In this document: in pieces, positions 7,516 through 15,079 of the stretch
Layout of the letters: each line of letters starts with the position of its first letter
How positions within the stretch are numbered: position 1 is the stretch's first letter
Origin: Actinomyces wuliandei
GTDB taxonomy: Bacteria; Actinomycetota; Actinomycetes; Actinomycetales; Actinomycetaceae
Direction: 5' to 3'
DNA: 64,000 nucleotides
Assembly (NCBI RefSeq): GCF_004010955.1
Contig: NZ_CP025227.1
Location: 2,790,001 to 2,854,000, forward strand
Notes under the pieces: generated by a model
The model's database searches: none
Seen by the model: the letters and a program-made list of their open reading frames with translations, nothing else
Told to the model about the DNA's origin: nothing
Position numbers and translations under genes: made by a program

Positions 7516-9675
7516 TCACCGCCCCCTCGGTGCAGGAGGGTTCCCGCTGCCGGGACAAGCGTCATCATGTCCCTCGCGGTACTCACCGGCAACTCTGTCA
7601 GTAATGTCGGACAGCCCAGGCCTGCCGTCGGAGGGCAGGACCCCGCCGATATCGGCCAGGGCCTGGTACTGCTCGTCACTGAGCACCGAGAGGTCCTCCT
7701 CCTGAGCATCAGAGACAGCCTCGATGAGGACGTTGCCAGACGGGTCCAGCACCGAGCTCACGTCGCTGCTGGCCCCCCGCACGATCTGGACCATCTCGTC
7801 GTCGGTGTAGAGCCCGCTACGCAGTAGGGTCAGCGTCGTAACGACCTCGCTGAAGGTCTCCCTCTCCACGTAGTGCTGCTGGTTCCGGCTCCTGGCCTCC
7901 GCCTCCTGGCCCGCCAGGGCGCTGCTGGCCGAGCTGCTGGCCGCATCTACCACCCGGGACTTGGTAAAGCTCGCCGCAGCGTCAATGAGCCCGCCAGCCC
8001 CCGGAGCAACGGGGATGAGGCCAGCCAGGGCGGCAGCCGTGTCAACATAGGCCTGCACACGCTCGTCAGCGTCAGCGCCGACCTGCTCGCCGGTCCTGGC
8101 CACCGCACCCCGGAAGAACCCATCAGTCCGTCCCTGCTCCTGAAGGATCTCCGCAAAGGACTCGTAGCCCTGGCTCCCGTTCTTGATGTCCTCGACCACC
8201 ACAGCGACACGCTCGTTGTTGAAGGCGGTCAACGAGGCCTGCAGATCAACAGTCACGCCATCGTCCTGCCCCACCTGACCCAGCAGGTTCGACAGAGCAA
8301 GATGCGACATCACAGGCTGCTCAGGAAGATCAGCAGACCACGACGCCTCCGGGTTGGGAAGCATCGTGAACCCAGCCTGATCACCCTCGACCGAGCAGGT
8401 CACCCCCAGGGGATAGCGCGCCAGGGTCTGGCCTACCAGTGCCCTGCCCATGCCCGACAGGACCAGCGCCTCACCGCTCTCACCCACACCGTTGAGCACC
8501 CCCGAGACCACAGCAGCAGTATCCTTGCCGTTTATACCGTCCTCGCCCCCATTGACAGCGGGACTGGTGGCCGACACGGCGTCGGCGATTCTCAGCCAGT
8601 CATCGGTCCACTGGTTGTCCCCGATGTCGTCATAGCCCATCAGCTGACCGATACGGTCAGCCGTGTCCGTACTGTCTACCGAGCCCCCCGAGTCAACCGG
8701 CGCCAGCCACTGCCTGGCGGCCTGGGGGTTGGCGGTCATGGCGGTCACGACCCCCTGGAGGGAGTTGAGCGAGCCGTCCGCCAGGGCCGGGCCGATCACC
8801 TGCCTGGCATACGTGCCGACAGGAGTCTGGGCACCACGCTCAGCGGCGTAGACGTCCAGCGCCCCCTGGTCGACCTGCTCCATCCTGGCCCCCAGCGCGG
8901 TCAGGAAGGCCGTGCCGAACACGACCTCACCACCCCCCTGACCCACGCCCAGCATCTCGTTGACCACGGTGACCCTCCCGTAGTCCCCCTCACCGTCCAC
9001 ACAGTCCCCGATCTCCTCAGCCACCTCACGCGCCCTGTCCTCCCCCCACGCCCGGGACGCCCCAGCCAGGGCACGCCCCAGCAGACCAGCCAGCTCCACA
9101 CCCGCACCCGGGCGCTCGTTCACCTGCCCGTAGGCGCTGTCACGAGTCACGTAGTCCTCAGCCTCCAGCGGCAGACCCGTCAGCCCCTCACCACCCACCT
9201 GGTCAACCAGCGCCTGCGCATAGGCAGGATCCCCCTCCACACCCGCCCTGACCGAGGCCAGCACCTCCTCGTAGGACCGCCCACTACCAGGCACCCCACC
9301 ACCCACCAGCTCCTCCAACTCACGACCATCAACCACACCCTGGCCCCAGTCGGCCAGCTGCCGGACCGACTCGATGGTCACGTCGTCAGGAATCGTGCAC
9401 GTGATGACACCCTCGGCGTCCATGGCAGCGACCCCGTTCTCATTGAGCTCGACAATCGTGTCCTTGACCCCGCGGACATCCTCGGCGCACGCCCGCAGGT
9501 TGTTCGCGGCGTTGGACGCACTGAGAGGGAAGAAGTCGATCCCCTCATAGGGGTCACCCAGCTCCTCCGACCTCTGGTCGATGCTCCTGCGCGCCTCGTC
9601 GCACCTGTCAGCCACCGAGAACAGCTTGTCAATCTGGACCTGAAGCCTCTCAGGATCAAGAAAAATCGTGGCCAC
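7516..9675 (-). CDS. Large WXG-type protein, mosaic paralogue 3
   Basis: This 719-residue protein has residues 1-~200 essentially identical to the paralogue at 3326-5470 (start MATIFLDPERL; shared DNA 9305-9675 with 5100-5470), with only scattered changes up to the LNSLQGVV segment. Beyond that the protein is a homologue with a different sequence (IGDNQWTDDWLRIADAVSATS, SGMGRALVGQTLARYP, AAALAGLIPVAPGAGG) and lacks the acidic glycine-rich tail. It ends in a Pro/Gly/Arg-rich tail. It follows the intact WXG-like gene by 67 bases and precedes a lipoprotein gene. This looks like the parental full-length arrangement (WXG-like gene, large gene, lipoprotein, membrane protein), of which the cassettes to the left are partial, rearranged copies. 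Confidence 0.65.
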   Translation of the reverse strand: MATIFLDPERLQVQIDKLFSVADRCDEARRSIDQRSEELGDPYEGIDFFPLSASNAANNLRACAEDVRGVKDTIVELNENGVAAMDAEGVITCTIPDDVTIESVRQLADWGQGVVDGRELEELVGGGVPGSGRSYEEVLASVRAGVEGDPAYAQALVDQVGGEGLTGLPLEAEDYVTRDSAYGQVNERPGAGVELAGLLGRALAGASRAWGEDRAREVAEEIGDCVDGEGDYGRVTVVNEMLGVGQGGGEVVFGTAFLTALGARMEQVDQGALDVYAAERGAQTPVGTYARQVIGPALADGSLNSLQGVVTAMTANPQAARQWLAPVDSGGSVDSTDTADRIGQLMGYDDIGDNQWTDDWLRIADAVSATSPAVNGGEDGINGKDTAAVVSGVLNGVGESGEALVLSGMGRALVGQTLARYPLGVTCSVEGDQAGFTMLPNPEASWSADLPEQPVMSHLALSNLLGQVGQDDGVTVDLQASLTAFNNERVAVVVEDIKNGSQGYESFAEILQEQGRTDGFFRGAVARTGEQVGADADERVQAYVDTAAALAGLIPVAPGAGGLIDAAASFTKSRVVDAASSSASSALAGQEAEARSRNQQHYVERETFSEVVTTLTLLRSGLYTDDEMVQIVRGASSDVSSVLDPSGNVLIEAVSDAQEEDLSVLSDEQYQALADIGGVLPSDGRPGLSDITDRVAGEYREGHDDACPGSGNPPAPRGR

Positions 9676-9741
9676 GTCACCCTTACCTCCTTAACTTCAC
9701 GCGGGCTGCGGCAGGCCGGGACCCACCGACACGGCAAACCC

Positions 9742-10023
9742 TCACGACAGGCCGTCAATAGCCGCCTGGATGTCATCAGCCAGGCCCGTGAACACCTCAG
9801 CCAGGCCCTGGACACCCTCCCTGACCGCATCAGCCTTGTCATCAGCCAGCGGACCGCTCCAGGTGTCATCAGCGTTGATCTTGCGCGCCCGGTACTCCCC
9901 CGGGGAGGTGCTCGGCCCCCCGACACTCTCAACGAATCCCAGGTACACGTTCTTAGACTCCACAGTCTCCTTCAAAGCCTCCAGGTCCTCCTTCCGGTCC
10001 TCATCACTCTCAGACACGGCCAC
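9742..10023 (-). CDS. WXG100-like small protein, intact copy
   Basis: This is a 93-residue, mostly helical acidic protein. A WSG turn (DDTWSGPLADDK) separates an N-terminal helix (DRKEDLEALKETVESK) from a C-terminal helix (ADAVREGVQGLAEVFTGLAD), as expected for WXG100 proteins, which form four-helix dimers and are carried by EccC/EssC ATPases. The start is GTG 10023 with GGAGGG six bases upstream. It lies 66 bases downstream of the EccC-type ATPase gene and 66 bases upstream of the large WXG-type gene. A partner or co-substrate of the large protein is the likely role, inferred from position. Confidence 0.65.
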   Translation of the reverse strand: MAVSESDEDRKEDLEALKETVESKNVYLGFVESVGGPSTSPGEYRARKINADDTWSGPLADDKADAVREGVQGLAEVFTGLADDIQAAIDGLS

Positions 10024-10089
10024 CTGCCCTCCTTCGGACGTCGCACGGGATCACACAGACTATCAGTCACGTAACATATCACGTCACGG

Positions 10090-13000
10090 TCACTGCCGCG
10101 CCCCCTCACCCCCAGCCCCGCCACGCCAGTCCGACCCAGCAGTCCCACGCGCCTCCTGCTGCACCCTAGGCACCTGAACCCAGGACCAGCCCGCAGCAGA
10201 GGCAAAGACCGCCCGCCCCCTGGGGGCAGGACCACCCACCGAGCGGGGCAGCCGGACCGACAGCACGTTCCCGTCCTCAGCAGCCCGAGGCGCCAGGACC
10301 AGCCCGGTGCGGGTCCTCTTGACCGCTGCCATCAGCCCGCCAAACATCCCCTGGGCCTCATCTACCCCGCACCCCACTAGCAACCCGCCAGCCGTGTCAC
10401 GGCTGGCGCGCATATGACGCATCATTGCCTGGCACAGTGCGTGGTCATTGCCCAGGACGTCGTAGTCATCAACCACCACCAGGGTGGGCGCGTCGCTCCC
10501 GCCCACCAGCCTGTCCAGGTCCTCGGCCCTCGCCTCTGGCCCCAGCACACCGACCACACCCCGGTGGCCCTCAAGCGCAGCCAGCGGCGAGCGCCGAGGC
10601 AGCACCAGCACCACCGGTACTCCCGTGCTCAGCGCTCCCTGGACAGCGAACAGCAGCGCGGTGGACCTCCCTGAACGGCGTGGTCCGGCCACCAGGACCG
10701 CGTTGCCCACATCAGCCATGTCCACCTGAACCAGCTCCAGAGTGTCCCCACCCACCGCCAGCGGAACAAGTCCTCGGGCCAGCGCTGGCCCCAGTCGGCG
10801 CGCCTCGACAGCGCTGATCGTCACCGGCAGGTCGTCCACCCCACCGGGGCGCCGGTGCCGCGGCACCTCGCCCCAGTGGTCCGCCGCCCACCTGGCAGCA
10901 TCGTGCACGGCAGCAGCCTGGGCCGCCCCCGAGTCGTCCGCCTCCAGCAGGGCCACCTGCACTTCCCGGGGCGCCTCCACCCCGGCCCGGAACCCCCGCC
11001 CCGGCGGCATGCCCTGGGGCACCTCACGGGGCCTCATCCCCACCGCCTCGAAGTCCTCGGCCTCAGGCATACGCAGCAGAAGACGGTCCTCCAGGGCCAT
11101 CCCGAACCGCCCCCGCAGCAGCCGCCTGTCACCGGTGACCACCACCCGCAGCCCCACAGCAGCACCCTCACGCATCAGCGCCTCCACCTGGTCCAGGAAC
11201 GCTCCCCCGTCGGTGGTCTCGTAGACGGCGGTGAAGGAGTCCCACCGGTCGATGAGCAGCACCAGGTAGGGCAGGCGCTCACCCTCGGGCGCCACCACCC
11301 GCTGCTCCGCCAGGGAGGCCAGCCCCCGGCTCGCCAGGTACTGCTGACGACGCGCCACCTCACCAGACAGCAGCGCCAGCAGGCGCCGGATACGGTCGGA
11401 CTCACCCCGGGTCACCACCGCCCCACAGTGGGGCAGGGACAGGCACGGCAGCAGCGCCCCCGCACCGGCGTCGATGCCGTAGAGGTGCACCTCGGCCGCC
11501 GAGGCGCTGCGCGCGATCCCCACGGCCACCAGCCGCAGCAGCGCCGAGCGCCCCGACCTGGGCGCACCCGCCACACCCAGGTGGCCCCCACGCGTGTAGT
11601 CCCAGGTCATGGGCCGCTGGTCCTGCTCCCCGGGCACGTCCTCCCGCCCCAGCACCACCGGCGGCAGGAACCCCTCCCCGCGCGGGTCCGGGGCCGCCTC
11701 CTGGGCACTGTCCTGGCCTGCCCGCCCCTGCGGGGGCTGCGCCTCCTGGCCGCCTCGCCCCTCCCGCCCCTGACCGCCCTGGTCCCGGGCTCCCTGCCCC
11801 CGGGCAGCCACGGCCTCCTCCAGGGTGAGCACCTCCGGCAGGGGCGGCAGCCAGGGACTGTGGGGCGCGAGCCGACCCAGGGACTCATAGGCCTCCCCCA
11901 CCGCGGTCACCAGGGTGGCCAGGTCGGTGGGCACGCTGGCGTCCTCCTCCACCTCCGGGGCCGCCGCCTCGGGGTGGGACAACTCGGCCAGCGTCAGGGG
12001 CAGGGCACGCAGGCTCGCACGCGGCACCGCCCCGGCCGGGCGGCCCCCGACCCGGGAGGACTGGAAGGCCCGCAGGCTGGCGTGCCCCAGGCGCGCCCAG
12101 GCCCGCCCCGGGAGGCTGGGCGGGATACGGGCTGCGGCGGAGGCCTCCACCACGTCCTGGGAGTCGTTCTCATCAGTGACCCGCAGCGCGATACGCAGGT
12201 TCGTGTTCGACTTGATCTCAGCGGAGACCACCCCGGCGGGCCGCTGGGTGGCCAGCACCAGGTGCACCCCCAAGGAGCGCCCCCGCCGGGCGACGTCCAC
12301 CAGGCCCTCCACGAACTCCGGCAGCTCAGCCACCAGGGCCGCGAACTCGTCGATGACGATCATCAGCCGTGGCATGGGCTCGTCGTCGGGCCCCGCAGCG
12401 GCCACGTAGTCCTCAATGTCCTTGGCGTCGGCCCGCGCCAGCTGGTGCTCACGCCGCCGCAGCTCCGCCCCCAGGGACTCCAGCGCCCGCGAGGTGAGGT
12501 GCCCGTCCAGGTCGGTGACCATGCCCACGGTGTGGGGCAGGCGGGCGCAGTCCTTGAAGGCTGCCCCACCCTTGTAGTCCACCAGCACAAAGGTCATCGC
12601 CTCCGGGGTGTTGCCCACGCACAGGGAGGCGATGAGGGTCTGCAGCAGCTCGGACTTGCCTGAGCCGGTGGTCCCGGCCACCAGGGCGTGGGGGCCGTGG
12701 GCGCTCACGTCCACGCTGAACAGCCCCTCGGCGTCCTCACCGATGACAGCCCGGGTGGTGCGCCCCACCTGGCGCCACCTCTCCAGCACCGCCTGGGCGT
12801 CAGGCTCGGGCAGGTCCAGCACGTCCAGCAGGCGCGAGGAGGAGGGCACAGCACCCTCGGCCCCCTGGGTGGAGACGTCGTTGACCGGGGCCAGGCAGCG
12901 GGCCAGCCGCTCGCACCAGCCGGGCGGGACCAGGTCGGCCAGGACCTGCTCCACCTCGTCCTTGCCCGTGACAGACACGCTGGCACCCGCCAGGCCCGCC

Positions 13001-15039
13001 TCCACCACCGCCCGGCACTCCTCGGGCAGCCAGGTGCGGTCGGTGTCCACGCACGCCACGCGCACGCCCACCGACGGGCCAGCGCGCAGCACGTGGACCA
13101 TGCCGGGACGCTGGCGCAGCGCGTGCGCCCCGTCCAGCACCACCAGCACCTGCTCTGCCGGGACGACCCCCGTCCCGGCAGCCTCCCCCTGCTCACGGCG
13201 CGCGTCCACCAGGTCAACCAGCTCGGCCACCCGCCGGGCCACCGACTCCTCGTCCACGCCCACCCGTACCCGCGCGCCCACGCCCTCGGCACCGCGCAGG
13301 TGCGGCAGCCACCGCGCCCACTCCCACCGGCAGCGGGCCTCCTCCCCCTGTCCCGGGTCCATGAGGAGCACCATCTCCAGCTCGGCAGGGGAGTGCAGGG
13401 CCGCCGCCTGGGCGGTCAACCAGGAGGCCAGCCGGTGGCGGTGCGCCCCGCACACCCCCACCACGCCCGTGCGGGCCACCGGCACCGTCACCGGCACGTC
13501 CGGGGCCGTCCACCGCAGCTCCTCCTCGTGCCGGGCACGGTCGGGGTCCTGGAGCACCACGTCACTGGGCAGGTCCGCCGTGCCCACGCGCAGCTCCAGC
13601 CAGTCCGGGTCGGTGGGCCGCCTCTCCCACAGGGTGGAGCGCGGCCCCGTGGCACGCAGCAGGACCTCAGCCGGGTCCGGGGAGTCGGCGCGGCGCAGGC
13701 GGCGCTCCTCACTCAGCGCCCTGAAGGCGGCCTCCTCCACCTCGCCGCGCTGCTGCTCGTAGCGGCGCAGGTTCTCCCGGTAGGTCCGCCTGGCGCCCGA
13801 CCGGCCCTGGATGCGGTTGGCGATCATCATGACCGGGGAGAGCACCATGAACAGCAGCGAGTACACCCGCCCCGTGACCAGGTACATGCCCGCCCCCATG
13901 ACCATGGGCGAGACCATCATCGCGAAGGGGAAGGGCTGCCTGCGCGGCCGCTGGGGCGGACGCGGCAGGGCGAACTCCGTCCTGCGCCCGGGCCGGGCCA
14001 GCCTCGGCGGCCGGTTGAAGTCCAGCGTGGTGTCCTCCGGGGTCGGGCTGGTCACCGCGTCCGCCTCCGGCAGCGCCCCCACGGTCAGCAGGGTCCGCCC
14101 CACCCGCAGCACCGCCCCCTCCCTCCAGGAGACCTCCCGGGAGACCGGGCGGCGGTCCAGCTCGACAAGGTGGCGCGGGGCGTCAGGGTCCACCTCCTCA
14201 CGCCCCCGGAGCACGGGCGCGGCCTCCTCCTGCCCACGGCGGCGGCCACGCCTGCCCAGCCCGCGCCTGCCGGCCCCGCCTCTGAGCGTGCGCCTCCTGC
14301 GCCTGGTACTGCCGCCGTCCCTGCCCTCACCCGCCTCGTCTGGGGACTCCAGCACCAGCGGCCCGGGCAGGCGGCGACGCCGCAGCGGCGGAACAGGAGC
14401 CATGCGCCCGGCCACCTCCGGGTCCACCGACAGCACCACCGCACCGCCCACCCGAACCGAGACGGTAGCCACCACGGCAGCCACCCTGGGCGGCTCCGGC
14501 CCCTGCGCCCCCTCCGGGTCCAGGTCCCCCAGGCCCTCCGGGCACTCCAGGGCTTCTCGCTCCGCCAGGTCCTCCAGGCCCTCCAGGGCGATGTCGCAGC
14601 CGATCCCGCCCAAGGTGTAGGTGCCCAGGCCCAGCCGGTGGACGGCACCTGCCCCCGACCCCGACACCACCCTCAGCTCGACCACCCCGCCGGGCTCGCC
14701 GAGCTCGGCACCCTCCCGCACCGCAGCCCCCAGCCCCAGGACCATCCCGTCGTGGACCGGCCCGCCAGCCAGCAGCTCCCCGGGGTCCAGGAGGGTCGTG
14801 CCCGCCCACAGGTCCACGACGGGACCCTCCTGCCTGCGGGCCTGGCCAGCCGAGACCACCAGCCGCAGCGCCGCGCCCCCAGCCTGCCCCTCAGCGGCTG
14901 CCACGTCCCCCAGGGGCAGGCTCCTGTCCAGCGCCACCGCCAGGTCCCCCACGGTGGAGTCGCCCTGGGCGGCCACGACAAGGTCCCGGGTCACCGGCTC
15001 ACCCGCCTGCGGGCGCACCGCGCTCACAAACAGCTGCAC
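10090..15039 (-). CDS. eccC: FtsK/SpoIIIE-type type VII secretion ATPase (EccC/EssC family)
   Basis: This is a 1649-residue motor ATPase. In order: an N-terminal region, an FHA-like domain (about residues 125-210, HRLGLGTYTLGGIGCDIAL), two membrane helices (about 366-408) and three FtsK/SpoIIIE ATPase domains. Domain 1 has a canonical Walker A (GTTGSGKS, ~790) and Walker B (LMIVIDEF, ~895). Domains 2 and 3 have GAPRSGRS (~1155) and GPRRSGRS (~1448), with arginine in place of the Walker lysine, plus LVLLIDRWD and TLVVVDDYD. The single chain with an FHA region is the EssC layout. The start is GTG 15039, after GGAGGAGG; the 70-residue upstream extension overlaps the previous gene and reads as non-coding. 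No EccB, EccD, EccE, mycosin, EsaA, EssA or EssB gene is visible in the window. Confidence 0.88.
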   Translation of the reverse strand: MQLFVSAVRPQAGEPVTRDLVVAAQGDSTVGDLAVALDRSLPLGDVAAAEGQAGGAALRLVVSAGQARRQEGPVVDLWAGTTLLDPGELLAGGPVHDGMVLGLGAAVREGAELGEPGGVVELRVVSGSGAGAVHRLGLGTYTLGGIGCDIALEGLEDLAEREALECPEGLGDLDPEGAQGPEPPRVAAVVATVSVRVGGAVVLSVDPEVAGRMAPVPPLRRRRLPGPLVLESPDEAGEGRDGGSTRRRRRTLRGGAGRRGLGRRGRRRGQEEAAPVLRGREEVDPDAPRHLVELDRRPVSREVSWREGAVLRVGRTLLTVGALPEADAVTSPTPEDTTLDFNRPPRLARPGRRTEFALPRPPQRPRRQPFPFAMMVSPMVMGAGMYLVTGRVYSLLFMVLSPVMMIANRIQGRSGARRTYRENLRRYEQQRGEVEEAAFRALSEERRLRRADSPDPAEVLLRATGPRSTLWERRPTDPDWLELRVGTADLPSDVVLQDPDRARHEEELRWTAPDVPVTVPVARTGVVGVCGAHRHRLASWLTAQAAALHSPAELEMVLLMDPGQGEEARCRWEWARWLPHLRGAEGVGARVRVGVDEESVARRVAELVDLVDARREQGEAAGTGVVPAEQVLVVLDGAHALRQRPGMVHVLRAGPSVGVRVACVDTDRTWLPEECRAVVEAGLAGASVSVTGKDEVEQVLADLVPPGWCERLARCLAPVNDVSTQGAEGAVPSSSRLLDVLDLPEPDAQAVLERWRQVGRTTRAVIGEDAEGLFSVDVSAHGPHALVAGTTGSGKSELLQTLIASLCVGNTPEAMTFVLVDYKGGAAFKDCARLPHTVGMVTDLDGHLTSRALESLGAELRRREHQLARADAKDIEDYVAAAGPDDEPMPRLMIVIDEFAALVAELPEFVEGLVDVARRGRSLGVHLVLATQRPAGVVSAEIKSNTNLRIALRVTDENDSQDVVEASAAARIPPSLPGRAWARLGHASLRAFQSSRVGGRPAGAVPRASLRALPLTLAELSHPEAAAPEVEEDASVPTDLATLVTAVGEAYESLGRLAPHSPWLPPLPEVLTLEEAVAARGQGARDQGGQGREGRGGQEAQPPQGRAGQDSAQEAAPDPRGEGFLPPVVLGREDVPGEQDQRPMTWDYTRGGHLGVAGAPRSGRSALLRLVAVGIARSASAAEVHLYGIDAGAGALLPCLSLPHCGAVVTRGESDRIRRLLALLSGEVARRQQYLASRGLASLAEQRVVAPEGERLPYLVLLIDRWDSFTAVYETTDGGAFLDQVEALMREGAAVGLRVVVTGDRRLLRGRFGMALEDRLLLRMPEAEDFEAVGMRPREVPQGMPPGRGFRAGVEAPREVQVALLEADDSGAAQAAAVHDAARWAADHWGEVPRHRRPGGVDDLPVTISAVEARRLGPALARGLVPLAVGGDTLELVQVDMADVGNAVLVAGPRRSGRSTALLFAVQGALSTGVPVVLVLPRRSPLAALEGHRGVVGVLGPEARAEDLDRLVGGSDAPTLVVVDDYDVLGNDHALCQAMMRHMRASRDTAGGLLVGCGVDEAQGMFGGLMAAVKRTRTGLVLAPRAAEDGNVLSVRLPRSVGGPAPRGRAVFASAAGWSWVQVPRVQQEARGTAGSDWRGGAGGEGARQ

Positions 15040-15079
15040 GCCACCCGCCTCCTCCCCCGGACCTGGCGGCACCGGCCGC

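Noticed and set aside
7873-10074. 733-residue plus-strand ORF
   Set aside because: Antisense to paralogue 3 and the WXG-like gene; its similarity to the plus ORF at 4517-6304 only mirrors the DNA duplication.
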